From Pseudomonadota bacterium (lineage in GTDB: Bacteria; Pseudomonadota; Gammaproteobacteria; Burkholderiales; Burkholderiaceae_C): 64,000 bases of DNA. Position 1 is the first letter of the stretch. Every line of letters starts with the position of its first letter. Shown in pieces: positions 25,420 to 34,999 of the stretch. The stretch is from contig JAFEEG010000021.1 of assembly GCA_018241225.1 (NCBI GenBank), positions 124,001-188,000 of the forward strand. Direction: 5' to 3'. Under the pieces are notes generated by a model, which saw nothing but the letters and a program-made list of their open reading frames with translations, was not told the DNA's origin and made no database searches. A program made the position numbers and the translations under genes.

Positions 25420-25500
25420 TTCGTATTTTTTCATTTTGATTCTTACCGATGCGTATTTTCTTGGGGTTTACCCAAACATTGATTCGTTTTGTTTCGTTTT
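25420..25500. promoter_or_regulatory. Divergent glpD/glpR promoter with phased TTCRTWTT repeats (GlpR operator)
   Basis: Copies of a TTCGTWTT-like octamer recur at a 10-base period: TTCGTATT (25420), TTCATTTT (25430), a weaker TTCTTACC (25440) and TGCGTATT (25450), then perfect TTCGTTTT copies at 25483 and 25493. DeoR/GlpR-family repressors are known to bind such tandem repeats. The two good pairs are 63 bases apart, close to six helical turns. The stretch is markedly AT-rich against its neighbours. Confidence 0.65.
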
Positions 25501-25544
25501 AAAGTTTGCCTGACCGTCCCCGGCAGCCGCACACACGCGTCCGA

Positions 25545-26321
25545 ATGGCCCTGCAAAACTCCAATCCGCGCCAGATCAACCTGCTGGACACCGTACGTTC
25601 GCGCGGTTCCGTGACAGTGGAACAACTGGCCGACATGCTGGGCGTGACCCTGCAGACCGTGCGGCGCGACGTCCAGCGCCTGGCCGACGCCGGCCTGCTC
25701 ACGCGCTTTCATGGCGGCGTGCGGGTGCCCAGTTCCACCGTCGAGAACATCGGCTACCAGCAGCGCGAGACGCTGCACGCCGAGGGCAAGGCGCGCATTG
25801 CGCAGGCCGTGGCCAGCAAGGTGCCCAACGGCTGCTCGCTCATCCTGAACATCGGCACCACCACCGAGGCCGTGGCCAAGGCGCTCATGCGCCACACAGG
25901 CCTGCGCGTGATCACCAACAACCTGAACGTGGCCAACATCCTGTCGGACAACCCCGACTGCGAGGTGATCGTGGCCGGCGGCTCGGTGCGCCAGCGCGAC
26001 CGCGCCATCGTGGGCGAGGCCACGGTGGACTTCATCCGCCAGTTCAAGGTGGACATCGCGGTCATCGGCATCTCCAGCATCGAGGCCGATGGCTCGTTGC
26101 GCGATTTCGACCTGCGCGAAGTCAAGGTAGCCCAGACCATCATTGCCCAGGCCCGCGAGGTGTGGCTGGCGGCAGACCACAGCAAGTTCAACCGGCCGGC
26201 CATGGTGCAATGCGCCGAGCTCTCGCAGATCGACTGCCTGTTCACCGACGCCGATCCGCCGCAGCCTTTTCCAGAATTGCTCGAGCGCGCGCAGGTGCGC
26301 CTCGAACTCGCCAAGACCTGA
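25545..26321 (+). CDS. glpR: DeoR-family glycerol regulon repressor
   Basis: 258-residue regulator. The DeoR winged helix ([20 protein letters not shown], then [13 protein letters not shown]) is followed by a sugar-isomerase-like sensor with [27 protein letters not shown] and a [17 protein letters not shown] strand, which in the family binds a sugar phosphate, here presumably glycerol-3-phosphate. ATG 25545 ([10 protein letters not shown]) is chosen over a frame extension of 13 proline/arginine-rich residues. It is divergent from glpD and 4 bases upstream of glpK. Confidence 0.9.
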   Translation: MALQNSNPRQINLLDTVRSRGSVTVEQLADMLGVTLQTVRRDVQRLADAGLLTRFHGGVRVPSSTVENIGYQQRETLHAEGKARIAQAVASKVPNGCSLILNIGTTTEAVAKALMRHTGLRVITNNLNVANILSDNPDCEVIVAGGSVRQRDRAIVGEATVDFIRQFKVDIAVIGISSIEADGSLRDFDLREVKVAQTIIAQAREVWLAADHSKFNRPAMVQCAELSQIDCLFTDADPPQPFPELLERAQVRLELAKT

Positions 26322-26325
26322 CGAC

Positions 26326-27822
26326 ATGACCACCTACCTGCTCGCCCTCGACCAGGGCACCTCCAGCTCGCGCAGCATCGTGTTCGACGACGCGGGGCAC
26401 ATCGTGGCCATCGCGCAGCGCGAGCTCACGCAGATCTACCCGCAGCCCGGCTGGGTGGAGCACGACCCGATGGAGATCTGGGCCAGCCAGATCGAGACGG
26501 CGCGCGAGGCGCTGGCCAAGGCAGGGCTCGCGGCCAAGGACATCCGCGCCATCGGCATCACCAACCAGCGCGAGACCAGCGTGCTGTGGAACCGCAAGAC
26601 CGGCCGCCCGGTGCACCACGCCATCGTCTGGCAGGACCGCCGGGCCGAGCCCCTGTGCGCGCAGCTGCGCCAGGAGGGCATGGAAGCCACCATCCGCGAG
26701 AAGACCGGCCTGGTCATCGACGCCTATTTCTCGGCCACCAAGCTGCGCTGGCTGCTGGACAACGTGCCCGGCGCGCGCGCGCAGGCCGAAGCGGGCGAGC
26801 TGGCCTTCGGCACGGTGGACAGCTGGCTCATCTGGCAGCTCACCGGCGGCAAGGTGCACGTGACGGACGTGAGCAATGCATCGCGCACCATGCTTTTCAA
26901 CGTGCACGGCAACAGCTGGGACGAGGAGCTGCTGCGCGCGCTGAAGATTCCCGAATCGCTGATGCCAGCCGTGCAGCCTTCGAGCTCGCATTTCGCCGAC
27001 ACCGATGCGGCCTTGCTGGGCCAGTCGCTGCCCGTGGGCGGCGTGGCCGGCGACCAGCAGAGCGCCCTCTTCGGCCAGGCCTGCTTCGAGGCCGGCATGG
27101 CCAAGAACACCTATGGCACCGGGTGCTTTCTCCTCATGCACACCGGCAAGGAGTTCCAGCCTTCGCACAACGGCTTGCTGGTGACCAGCGCGGCGCAGAT
27201 CGACGCCACGCCGCAATACGCCATGGAAGGCAGCGTGTTCGTGGGCGGCGCGGTGGTGCAGTGGCTGCGCGACGGGCTGCAGGCCATCAAGGGCAGCGGG
27301 CAGGTTCAGGCGCTGGCCCAGAGCGTGCCCGATGCGGGCGGCGTGATGATGGTGCCCGCCTTCACCGGGCTGGGCGCCCCCTACTGGAACGCCGACGCAC
27401 GCGGCACCATCACCGGCCTGACGCGCGGCACCAACCTCGGCCACATCGCGCGCGCCGCGCTGGAGAGCATCGCCTACCAGAGCGCCGCGCTGCTGCAGGC
27501 CATGAGCCGCGACGCGGTGGCTGCCGGCGGCATGCCGGTGGCCGAACTGCGGGTGGACGGTGGCGCCAGCGTGAACGACCTGCTGATGCAGTTCCAGGCC
27601 GACCTGCTGGGCATCCCGGTGGTGCGTCCGCAAGTGACCGAAACCACTGCCCTGGGCGCGGCCTACCTGGCGGGCCTGTACAGCGGCGTGTACAGCAACG
27701 TGTCGCAGCTCTCGAGCCAATGGAAGGTGGAGCGCCGCTTCCTGCCGACCTGGAGCGCATCGCAATCGCAAGAGGCGATGGCACGCTGGGAGCACGCCGT
27801 GCGCCAGGCCACGGCCACCTGA
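26326..27822 (+). CDS. glpK: Glycerol kinase
   Basis: 498-residue FGGY kinase producing glycerol-3-phosphate. Motifs are [17 protein letters not shown] at the N-terminus, [36 protein letters not shown] and the C-terminal FGGY signature region [20 protein letters not shown]. Length is standard. Four bases separate it from glpR, so repressor and kinase share a transcript. The stop is 4 bases from the convergent SH3b gene end. Confidence 0.95.
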   Translation: MTTYLLALDQGTSSSRSIVFDDAGHIVAIAQRELTQIYPQPGWVEHDPMEIWASQIETAREALAKAGLAAKDIRAIGITNQRETSVLWNRKTGRPVHHAIVWQDRRAEPLCAQLRQEGMEATIREKTGLVIDAYFSATKLRWLLDNVPGARAQAEAGELAFGTVDSWLIWQLTGGKVHVTDVSNASRTMLFNVHGNSWDEELLRALKIPESLMPAVQPSSSHFADTDAALLGQSLPVGGVAGDQQSALFGQACFEAGMAKNTYGTGCFLLMHTGKEFQPSHNGLLVTSAAQIDATPQYAMEGSVFVGGAVVQWLRDGLQAIKGSGQVQALAQSVPDAGGVMMVPAFTGLGAPYWNADARGTITGLTRGTNLGHIARAALESIAYQSAALLQAMSRDAVAAGGMPVAELRVDGGASVNDLLMQFQADLLGIPVVRPQVTETTALGAAYLAGLYSGVYSNVSQLSSQWKVERRFLPTWSASQSQEAMARWEHAVRQATAT

Positions 27823-27826
27823 GCGC

Positions 27827-28297
27827 CTACCAGCCCCAGACCAGGCGGCTGGACACCCACCCCGTGCGGCCGCTGGTGGTGCGCACCTGCACCCAGTCGC
27901 CACGGCGAGACAGCGTGCGCAGCACGTCGCCGTATTCCATGCGGGTGACCAGCGCGCTCTTCGTGGTGGGCGCGCGCCGCAGGTTGGCCACCTTGGCCTT
28001 CACCACATGGTGCGGCGTGGCGTTGGTCATCGGGCGGTAGACCCACGCCCTGTCGTTCTCGAAGTCGCTCACCTGCAGCCACTTGCCGCGCGCGGCCAGC
28101 ACCTTCAGCGGATAGCCCTTCATCACGGTCCAGCGAGCGTCGTACTTGTTGCCTGGGCCGTTGCGCAGGCTCAGGTCTTGCACCGCTGCACTGACCATGC
28201 GCGGTGTCGCCGCCATCGCGGGCACCATTGCGCCCCACCACAACAACAGGGCACCCACCAGCAGCGCGGACCATCGGCCGACTCGGAACAACAACAT
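27827..28297 (-). CDS. Secreted protein with two bacterial SH3 domains
   Basis: 156-residue periplasmic or wall-associated protein. A signal peptide (LLVGALLLWWGAMVPAMAA) is followed by two SH3b repeats: SLRNGPGNKYDARWTV...WLQV and NLRRAPTTKSALVTRM...WVQVRTTSGRTGWV. SH3b domains commonly bind peptidoglycan stems. Monocistronic by layout; upstream are 132 bases with a small GGTTC/GAACC hairpin and no gene. Function beyond wall association unknown. Confidence 0.85.
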   Translation of the reverse strand: MLLFRVGRWSALLVGALLLWWGAMVPAMAATPRMVSAAVQDLSLRNGPGNKYDARWTVMKGYPLKVLAARGKWLQVSDFENDRAWVYRPMTNATPHHVVKAKVANLRRAPTTKSALVTRMEYGDVLRTLSRRGDWVQVRTTSGRTGWVSSRLVWGW

Positions 28298-28429
28298 GCG
28301 TGATATCTCCTTTCAAGTTCGGGTTCGGGGTGAACCAGCCGAAGCCGGAACCCCGTCCGGGTCGCTTGAGAGGGTTTAGTTCCGCGCGGTGGTCTTTTTC
28401 CCCGCGGCTCCACAATACTGCCGCCCCCT

Positions 28430-29146
28430 TCAGCGCATCAACGCGCGCCAGACCAGCTCGATACCCGTGGCCCACAGGTCGACGGTAAGGTCCAGGTTCT
28501 CGATGCGCTCCTTCTGCTCCTCGCGCTGCGCCTGCGATCGGCTGCGCTCGATGGCCACCAGCGCATCTGCCAGGTCGGTGCGGCGCGTGGCGGGTTCGGC
28601 CGACCTGGCCGCCTGGGCATGGCGCTGCAGCGCCTTTTCCACGGCGGCCGGGTCCAGCAGGGAGAACGCAGCGCGGCAATGCGGGCAGGCATGCTCGCGG
28701 CGGATATCGACCGGCGCGCCGCAACCGGTGCAGAAGATGGCGTCCACCCTGCGCGCCAGGTCTTCGATCTCGGGTTTGGTGAGCTGGCGCACAAAGCCCT
28801 TCTCGACCATGAAGGACGAGAAGGTGGCAAAGCGCCCGTGCCCCTGGGCGCAGCGGTAGGTCACGTAGCGCCCGCTCTTGACCACGTCGAAGCCGTGCGA
28901 CAGGGTCTGGCGGCAACGCGGGCAACCCAGCACGCGCGCCAAGGGCTGGTGGGCATCGCCGCGGTGCTCGTGCAGTTGCTGGAACAGCGCAACCACCGCT
29001 TCGGGCGCAAGCTGGGTGTTCTCGCGCGGGTCGAACCACAGGCCCTGGCAGGCGAAGCAGATGTCCAGGTCGACGAAGCCGCCGGCGCGCGTGGCAAAGC
29101 GGTGCACCTCCATGTGCTGGAGGCAGGAGGGGCAGTTGGTCGCCAC
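28430..29146 (-). CDS. Zinc-ribbon (TFIIB-type) protein
   Basis: 238-residue cytosolic protein with five CxxC knuckles: CPSC, CFACQGLWFDP, CPRC, CTGC and CPHC, with a Pro-rich spacing typical of bacterial zf-TFIIB proteins. A central helix-rich part and C-terminal hydrophobic tail (TVDLWATGIELVWRALM) suggest possible membrane contact. The start codon is GTG (29146), 7 bases after the FCD regulator stop. Probably co-transcribed with the hydantoinase-type operon, but no functional link is evident. Confidence 0.8.
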   Translation of the reverse strand: MATNCPSCLQHMEVHRFATRAGGFVDLDICFACQGLWFDPRENTQLAPEAVVALFQQLHEHRGDAHQPLARVLGCPRCRQTLSHGFDVVKSGRYVTYRCAQGHGRFATFSSFMVEKGFVRQLTKPEIEDLARRVDAIFCTGCGAPVDIRREHACPHCRAAFSLLDPAAVEKALQRHAQAARSAEPATRRTDLADALVAIERSRSQAQREEQKERIENLDLTVDLWATGIELVWRALMR

Positions 29147-29153
29147 GACGCGG

Positions 29154-29867
29154 TCAGCCCAGCACCGATTCGAGATCCACCTCTTCGCTCTCGCTGTTGA
29201 GATCGAGGCTGTCTTCGATGTGCTGCAGATGACGCAACATCAGCTTGCGCGCCTGGTCCACGTCGCCGGCGCGAATGGCATCGACGATGCCGCTGTGCTC
29301 GTCCACCCGGCAGCTGCTGGCGGTGGGCGCGTCGTACAGCGAGATGGTCAGGCAGGTGAGCGTGGACAACTCCTTCATGGAGCGCGTCAGCAGCGAATTG
29401 CCGCCCAGCTCGGCCAGCAGGGTATGGAACTCGCCCGACAGGCGCACCACCGCGTGCTTGTCGTTGGTGCGGCGGGCTTCTTCCTCGCGGCCCAGGTGCT
29501 CTTGCAGGCGGCGCAGCTTCTCGTCGTCGAAGCTCTGCGTGAGGCGCTCGATCACGCCGGGCTCGATCAGGCGCCGGGCCTCGAACACTTCGCGCGCCTG
29601 CTCCACCGTGGGCTTGGCCACGAAGGCGCCGCGCTGGGGCACCAGTTCGACCACCTGTTCGTGCGACAGGCGGGCCAGCACCTCGCGGATGCGCGGACGG
29701 TTGGTGCCGTAGATGGCGGCCAGCCGGTCTTCGCCCAGCTTGGTGCCGGGCACCAGCCGGTGCTCCAGGATCGCGTTGGAGATGTTCTCGACGATTTCGT
29801 CGACGCTGAGTTCGCGCTTGGGCGAAACCGCTTTCTGCTTGCCGCTGGACTTGGTGTTGGTTGCCAT
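29154..29867 (-). CDS. GntR-family regulator with FCD effector domain
   Basis: 237-residue regulator. The N-terminal winged helix has ISNAILEHRLVPGTKLGEDRLAA and RPRIREVLARLSHEQVVELVP. The FCD domain has metal-ligand-type residues spread along helices (FEARRLIEPG, SGEFHTLLAEL, DEHSGIVDAI, LRHLQHIEDSL). It is embedded at the end of the hydantoinase-type gene run and probably controls it. Candidate operators of the TGT-N2-ACA form lie 5 kb away in the MFS/decarboxylase divergent promoter. Confidence 0.9.
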   Translation of the reverse strand: MATNTKSSGKQKAVSPKRELSVDEIVENISNAILEHRLVPGTKLGEDRLAAIYGTNRPRIREVLARLSHEQVVELVPQRGAFVAKPTVEQAREVFEARRLIEPGVIERLTQSFDDEKLRRLQEHLGREEEARRTNDKHAVVRLSGEFHTLLAELGGNSLLTRSMKELSTLTCLTISLYDAPTASSCRVDEHSGIVDAIRAGDVDQARKLMLRHLQHIEDSLDLNSESEEVDLESVLG

Positions 29868-29923
29868 GGCGCGATCTTATCGGGCCGCCCGGCGCCGCGC
29901 TGGCGCCGATGCGGCCCGTGCGC

Positions 29924-30676
29924 TCAGCGGCCGGCCTCGCGGGCCAGCAAGCGCTCGATGCCGGCCGGAAGGCCGCGGTTTTCCTTGACCGGCGGGCGGG
30001 CAAAGCTGCCCTGGCGCGCCGGCGACGGATTGAGCGAGGCCAGCGTCTGCGCATGGCACACCGCGCTGGAAACGCCGTCTACCACCGGCACCGGGATCTG
30101 CTCCTTGATGGAGCGCGCCAGCCCGGCCAGCGGTGCGCCGGCGATGATGATCACGTCGGCGCCGTCCTCGTCGATGGCGGTCTGGCACAGCGCGCGCAGC
30201 GTCTCGCCGTGGTCTTCCTGCACCGCGCCGATGCTGCGCAGCGGCGTGTCGAGGCAGCGGATGCTGGCCAGGCGGCCTTCCAGCCCGTTGGCCTGCACCA
30301 CCTCGCGGTACCAGGCGGTGATGCGGCGCGAGATGGCGACGATGGAAAAGCGCTTGCCCAGCAGGCAGGCGCTCATCAGCGCGGCTTCGGTCAGGCCAAC
30401 CACCGGAATGTCCAGCGCCTCGCGCAGGCCGTCGATGCCCGGGTCGCCGAAGGCGGCCACCACCATGGCGTCGAACTTGTGCGCGTGCTCGCCGGCCACC
30501 TGGGCGGTGGCGTAGGCGCCGATGAGCGACTCGAAGCGCGTCTCGATGTAGGCCACGCCGAAGGGCGCGGTCATCACCGTCACCTCGGTGCCTGGCGCGG
30601 CGGCGCGGCGCGCCTCGGCCTCGATCAGGTCGCTCACGCTCTGCGAGATGTTGGGGTTGATCAGCAGCAGCTTCAT
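29924..30676 (-). CDS. Asp/Glu/hydantoin racemase-family protein
   Basis: 250-residue racemase-fold protein starting MKLLLINPNISQSVSD, the typical opening of hydantoin and allantoin racemases. Two-cysteine catalysis is usual in the fold; here the first DPG loop reads VVAAFGDPGIDG without Cys, and cysteines occur at SACLLGKRF and SSAVCHAQTL, so the catalytic pair cannot be assigned confidently. Placed 25 bases after the hydantoinase gene, it would racemise the hydantoin or a related cyclic substrate. ATG 30676 has GGAAAC-like purines upstream. Confidence 0.78.
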   Translation of the reverse strand: MKLLLINPNISQSVSDLIEAEARRAAAPGTEVTVMTAPFGVAYIETRFESLIGAYATAQVAGEHAHKFDAMVVAAFGDPGIDGLREALDIPVVGLTEAALMSACLLGKRFSIVAISRRITAWYREVVQANGLEGRLASIRCLDTPLRSIGAVQEDHGETLRALCQTAIDEDGADVIIIAGAPLAGLARSIKEQIPVPVVDGVSSAVCHAQTLASLNPSPARQGSFARPPVKENRGLPAGIERLLAREAGR

Positions 30677-30701
30677 GTTTCCTCTACTCCTTGGGCACGG
30701 T

Positions 30702-32117
30702 TCACTTCTTGGGCAGCAGGGTCGGGCGGCCACGGCGCAGGAATTCGCCGCGCCCGGCGCGCGGATGGAACTCGCCGTCCCACACCACTTCGCCATGCGA
30801 CAGCGTGTAGGCCGGCCAGGCCTGCACCTCGATGCCCTCATACGGCGTGTAGTCCACCGCATGGTGCAGGTCGGCATTGCGGATGGTGCGCTGGCCTTCC
30901 TGCCAGATCACCAGGTCGGCATCGGCGCCCACGGCAATGGTGCCCTTGCGCGGATGCAGGCCGTTGGCCTTGGCAGGGTTGGTGGAGGTCAGCTCGACAA
31001 ACTTGTTGAGCGTGATGCGCCCTTGCAGGACGCCGTGCGTGTACAGCAGCGGCAGGCGCGTCTCCAGCCCCGGGATGCCGTTGGGGATGTGGCGGAAGGC
31101 CACTTCTTCGCCACCGGGCTTCTTGCCCTCGGGTGCGTCGTACTTGAAGGGCGCGTGGTCGGAGCTGAACACGGTGAACAGGCCGTCGGCCAGGCCGTTC
31201 CAGATCACTTCCTGGTTGGCCTTGTTGCGCGGCGGCGGGCTGCACACGCACTTGGCGCCGTGGTAGTCGTCGTCGATGCCCAGGTCCTCGGCGGTGAGGA
31301 ACAGGTACTGCGGGCAGGTCTCGGCAAACACGTTCAGGCCGTGCGCGCGCGCCCAGCGGATCTGCTCGACCGCTTCGCGGCCCGAGACGTGGACGATGAG
31401 GATGGGCACGTCCACCAGCTCGGCCAGCGAGATGGCGCGGTGCGCGGCCTCGCGCTCGACCAGCATGGGGCGCGAATGCGAATGAAAGCGCGGCGCGGTG
31501 CGGCCCGCTGCTTCCAGCCGCTTGGTGAGCCACTCGATGCAGTCGGAGTTCTCGGCGTGGATCATGGCCATGGCGTCGTGGCGCCGGGCGACTTCGAGCA
31601 CGTCCAGGATCTGGCCGTCGTCGAGCTTGAGGTCGTCGTAGGTCATGTAGATCTTGAACGAGGTGTAGCCCTCGCTGATGAGCGCGGGCAGCTCCTCGGC
31701 CAGTACCTTGGGCGTGGGGTCGCTCACGATCAGGTGGAAGGCGTGGTCCACGTGGGCCTTGCCTTCGGCGCGGCGGTGGTAGTCCTCGACCGCGGCGCGC
31801 AGCGACTGGCCTTTTTCCTGCGCGGCAAAGGGAATCACCGTGGTGGTGCCGCCGCAGGCGGCGCTGCGCGTGCCGGTGTCGAAGTCGTCGGCCATGCGCA
31901 CGGGCGGTGTCATGGGCTGGTCGAGGTGGCAGTGCGCGTCCACGCCGCCGGGCGTGACCACGCGGCCGGCGGCGTCGATCTCGCGGGCACCGGCCGGCAG
32001 GCCCAGGCCCAGTTGAACGATGCGACCGCCCTTGATGCCGATGTCGGCATCGAAGGTGTCGCTGGCGGTGGCCACGCGCGCATTGCGCACGACCAGGTCG
32101 AATTGATGGTTCGTCAT
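30702..32117 (-). CDS. Dihydropyrimidinase / D-hydantoinase
   Basis: 471-residue amidohydrolase that opens the ring of dihydropyrimidines or 5-substituted hydantoins to N-carbamoyl amino acids. The binuclear metal centre is visible as VDAHCHLDQP (HxH), the carbamylated lysine in SFKIYMTYDDL, and MIHAENSD, VHVSGREA and FSSDHAPF for the remaining His/Asp ligands. Standard length. ATG 32117 (MTNHQFDLVV). The next gene is a racemase; no N-carbamoylase gene adjoins, so the second hydrolysis step must be elsewhere or performed by an unrelated neighbour. Confidence 0.93.
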   Translation of the reverse strand: MTNHQFDLVVRNARVATASDTFDADIGIKGGRIVQLGLGLPAGAREIDAAGRVVTPGGVDAHCHLDQPMTPPVRMADDFDTGTRSAACGGTTTVIPFAAQEKGQSLRAAVEDYHRRAEGKAHVDHAFHLIVSDPTPKVLAEELPALISEGYTSFKIYMTYDDLKLDDGQILDVLEVARRHDAMAMIHAENSDCIEWLTKRLEAAGRTAPRFHSHSRPMLVEREAAHRAISLAELVDVPILIVHVSGREAVEQIRWARAHGLNVFAETCPQYLFLTAEDLGIDDDYHGAKCVCSPPPRNKANQEVIWNGLADGLFTVFSSDHAPFKYDAPEGKKPGGEEVAFRHIPNGIPGLETRLPLLYTHGVLQGRITLNKFVELTSTNPAKANGLHPRKGTIAVGADADLVIWQEGQRTIRNADLHHAVDYTPYEGIEVQAWPAYTLSHGEVVWDGEFHPRAGRGEFLRRGRPTLLPKK

Positions 32118-32134
32118 TTCGAGGAAGGAGAATT

Positions 32135-33304
32135 TCAGAGTTTGGGGGTATCGGTGGGGTCGGCCGGTGCACCGGGCTTGCCCTGGTGCTGGCCTGCCAC
32201 GCGCAGCTCTTGCGCGAGCGCCTTGCTGCGCGCCACGCTGGGCGCGGCATGTGCCTTGTTGTCGAGCGCTGGCAGCACGTAGTCCTTCACCATCCGGCGG
32301 ATGGCCAGCACGTTCTTCGACTCGCGCAGGCCGCCCTCGATGGGCAGCATGCTGGTCATCACCACCACCGCGTTGCGCTCGGGCAGCGCCACGATGAACT
32401 GGCCCTTGAAGCCCATGGCGTGCGTTTCCGGCTCGGTGGCGACGATGTCGTTGATCCACCAGTACATGCCGTACCAGGGTGCGGACGAAGGCGCCGTCAT
32501 GGTGCGCGTCCATGCCTGCGAGACCAGCTGGTTGCCGTTCCAGCGCCCGCCGTGCAGCACCAGCATGCCCAGCTTGGCCATGTCCACCGCGCGCAGGCGC
32601 AGGCCCCAGCCGGAAGAGACCAGGCCCTTGTCATCGGCCCGCTCCCACGCGTAGTGGGTCATGCCCATGGGCTCGAAGAAATGGGACTTGGCGTAATCCT
32701 GCAGCGGCATGCCGGCGTCGGCGCCCAGGGTGGCGCTGGCCAGGATGGGATTGACGTCGGTGTAGTCGAAGGCGGTGCCGGGCGCCACCTTGGGGGTGGT
32801 CTCGGCGGCAAGCTTGAGCCGGTCGGGCGCGCCGTAGTAGATCGGGTCGTCGGTGGGCTTGAAGTTGTAGACCAGGCCCGTGGACATCGACATCACGTGG
32901 CGCAGCTCGATGGCCTGCTTGTCGGCCAGCGCGTCCTTCAGGTCGGGCCGGGCCTTGGCGAGGATCGGCGCCACCTTCTCGTCCAGCCGGCTCTTGCCTT
33001 CGTCGATGAGCGCGCCGGCGGCCAGCGCCGTCACGTTCTTGGTGATCGAGTACAGCTCGTAGTTGTGGTTGCGCGTGAGGCCCTTGGCATAGCGCTCGTA
33101 GATCAGCTGGCCGTCCTTGACGACCAGGAAGCTGCGCACGTCGAGGTTTTCCTTGCGGATCATCTGCGACAACTGCACCAGCGGCGCCGAGTCCACGCCC
33201 ACGCTCTCGGGCGTGGCGATGGGCAGGTCGGTTGCACCGGCCGTGCCGGCCGCCAGCAGCGCCGCCAGGGCGGCGGTTCGGTTCTTGCTGATGAGCTTGG
33301 TCAT
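32135..33304 (-). CDS. Periplasmic serine hydrolase (class C beta-lactamase fold)
   Basis: 389-residue exported enzyme with signal peptide ending near GTAGA-TDL. The penicillin-binding fold is recognised by the SxxK motif YSITKNV, a DYTDVNP in the YxN position (Tyr-x-Asp) and a FKGQF near the KTG position. Such proteins are usually esterases or peptidases rather than beta-lactamases. It lies between the MFS transporter and hydantoinase, so it may hydrolyse an ester or amide precursor before uptake; that is inference. A 25-residue Pro/Lys/Asp-rich tail follows the domain. Confidence 0.88.
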   Translation of the reverse strand: MTKLISKNRTAALAALLAAGTAGATDLPIATPESVGVDSAPLVQLSQMIRKENLDVRSFLVVKDGQLIYERYAKGLTRNHNYELYSITKNVTALAAGALIDEGKSRLDEKVAPILAKARPDLKDALADKQAIELRHVMSMSTGLVYNFKPTDDPIYYGAPDRLKLAAETTPKVAPGTAFDYTDVNPILASATLGADAGMPLQDYAKSHFFEPMGMTHYAWERADDKGLVSSGWGLRLRAVDMAKLGMLVLHGGRWNGNQLVSQAWTRTMTAPSSAPWYGMYWWINDIVATEPETHAMGFKGQFIVALPERNAVVVMTSMLPIEGGLRESKNVLAIRRMVKDYVLPALDNKAHAAPSVARSKALAQELRVAGQHQGKPGAPADPTDTPKL

Positions 33305-33359
33305 GAGCCGACTCCTTCTTCTTCAAGTGCGATGCGTGGGGGCCATGGGCCGGGGTCGA

Positions 33360-34673
33360 TCAGACCGGCAGCTTCTTGCTGTAGTCGATCAGCAGCGTGG
33401 AGCAGACGAACAGGCCTGCACCGGCGGCGGCGAAGAACATCAGCGCCAGGTCGTACGAACCGGTGGCCTGCACGATGATGCCCACCAGGATCGGCACGCC
33501 GATGCCCGCGCAGTTGCCGCCCAGGTTCATGGTGCCGCCCAGGAAGCCCACGCGGTTGCGGGTGCCCAGCAGCGAAGGCACCACCCAGAACAGGCCGCAC
33601 CAGCGCAGGAAGAACAGCGTGACCGACAGCAGGATCACGACGGTGACCGGATCCTTGAAGCGCGCCACGTTGTAGATGGCGACAGTGGCAACGATCGAGG
33701 CGATGGCGAAGAGCGTGCGCAGCACCTTGGCCTGCGAAGCGCCGGAAGCGCGCCACTTGTCGGCGATCCAGCCGCCCACCATTTCGCCCACGAAGCCCGA
33801 GAAGAACATGATGAACACGGCGCCGCCCATCTGCTTGATGTCCAGGCCGTGGACCTTCGACAGGTAGGTGGGCATCCAGGTCAGCAGGCCGTAGAACAGC
33901 GCGTTGAAGCACATCCAGCCGAAGAACATGCCCCAGACCGAGCGGTACTTGAAGAAGTCCAGCACCTTGCCGCTGGCGTTGGCCGGCTCGGCCGCCAGGT
34001 CGGCGGCGTGGGCGGCCTCGATGTAGGCGGCTTCGGCCTCGTTCACGCGGGGATGCTGGCGCGGGTGGTTGCGGATGTACCAGTAGGCGAAGAAGCCCGC
34101 GATCATGGTGCCCACGCCGGCCACCACGAAGGAGGTGCGCCAGGATTCGAAGTGCGAGATCAGGCCCGCGATGATCAGCGCGCCCAGCGCCGCACCCAGG
34201 GGTGCGCCGCCGTCCAGCAGCGTGGCGCCGCGGCCGCGCTCGTTCTGCGTCATCCAGATGGCGTTGAGCTTGCCGCCGGCGGGGTAGATGGGTGCTTCGG
34301 CAGCGCCCAGGCCCAGGCGGGTGACCAGCAGCGACACCCAGCCGGTGCACGCGGCGGCAATCGCCTGGAAGAAGCCCCAGCCGATGGTGGCGCCGACGAT
34401 CACGCCGCGCGGGCCGTAGCGGTCGGCCAGCATGCCGCCGGGGATCTGCATGAATGCGTAGGTCCAGAAGAACGAGGACAGCAGCAGGCCCTGCACGGCC
34501 GGGCCGATGTCGAATTCCTTGGCGATCAGCGGCATGGCCACCGAAAGCGAGGCGCGGTCGATGTAGTTGATGGAGATGAGCATCAACATCATCAGGAAGA
34601 TCTTCCAGCGCACCTTGGTGGGTGCGGCGGCCTGATCCGTGGCCGCGCTTGCAGCCGTCATCCGAGCTTCCAT
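33360..34673 (-). CDS. MFS transporter, anion:cation symporter type
   Basis: 437-residue, twelve-helix transporter. ACS-family signs are INYIDRASLSVAMPLI in helix one and GGMLADRYGPRGVIVG between helices two and three, with a central cytoplasmic loop. Relatives carry organic anions such as galactonate, glucarate or phthalate. It opens the minus-strand run of hydrolase, hydantoinase, racemase and regulator, so it is likely to import their substrate. ATG 34673; a second ATG lies 4 codons on. Confidence 0.9.
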   Translation of the reverse strand: MEARMTAASAATDQAAAPTKVRWKIFLMMLMLISINYIDRASLSVAMPLIAKEFDIGPAVQGLLLSSFFWTYAFMQIPGGMLADRYGPRGVIVGATIGWGFFQAIAAACTGWVSLLVTRLGLGAAEAPIYPAGGKLNAIWMTQNERGRGATLLDGGAPLGAALGALIIAGLISHFESWRTSFVVAGVGTMIAGFFAYWYIRNHPRQHPRVNEAEAAYIEAAHAADLAAEPANASGKVLDFFKYRSVWGMFFGWMCFNALFYGLLTWMPTYLSKVHGLDIKQMGGAVFIMFFSGFVGEMVGGWIADKWRASGASQAKVLRTLFAIASIVATVAIYNVARFKDPVTVVILLSVTLFFLRWCGLFWVVPSLLGTRNRVGFLGGTMNLGGNCAGIGVPILVGIIVQATGSYDLALMFFAAAGAGLFVCSTLLIDYSKKLPV

Positions 34674-34803
34674 GGTTTGACTCCAGGCAAAAGAGGCAGC
34701 GCCTTCCCTGGCGCCGCGAGGTTGTGTCGTAGTGGTACTTGGGCCCTGTTGCCTGCAGCCGCCAATGCGACCACGAGCTGTCCGGCTCAGGTCGCATTGT
34801 GAT

Positions 34804-34938
34804 TGTCTACATTGTTGTTTACATCATGGATAACACCTATGTCTCCAACACATTTGGAAACGTCTCGTTCAGCGGCGGTTCACGGTGGGATTTTGCTCTC
34901 GCGCCCTCTGATATTCACTGTTTACATGTCTGTTGACA
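34804..34938. promoter_or_regulatory. Divergent promoter with four TGT-N2-ACA sites
   Basis: The 326-base gap between the MFS gene and the decarboxylase-like gene holds four copies of TGTNNACA at 34804, 34816, 34919 and 34931, in two pairs each 12 bases apart. FadR/FCD-type GntR regulators typically bind TNGTNNNACNA-like palindromes, so the FCD regulator at 29154-29867 is the obvious candidate. An ATGTAAAACA inverted half-site follows at 34942. I see no gene in the rest of the gap, which is AT-richer than its flanks. Confidence 0.6.
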
Positions 34939-34999
34939 TTGATGTAAAACATAGCCTGTCGATCAACCCCCGTTCCCGTCATCCAAGGAGACCTTTCAA

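Noticed and set aside
28324..28365. GGTTC/GAACC and CCGG-rich hairpins upstream of the SH3b gene as a riboswitch
   Set aside because: Too small and unlike any known riboswitch core; probably chance structure in GC-rich DNA.
32135..33304. True beta-lactamase (antibiotic resistance) call for the serine hydrolase
   Set aside because: The fold is shared, but the YxN position is Tyr-Thr-Asp and the context is catabolic; esterase/peptidase relatives are much commoner.
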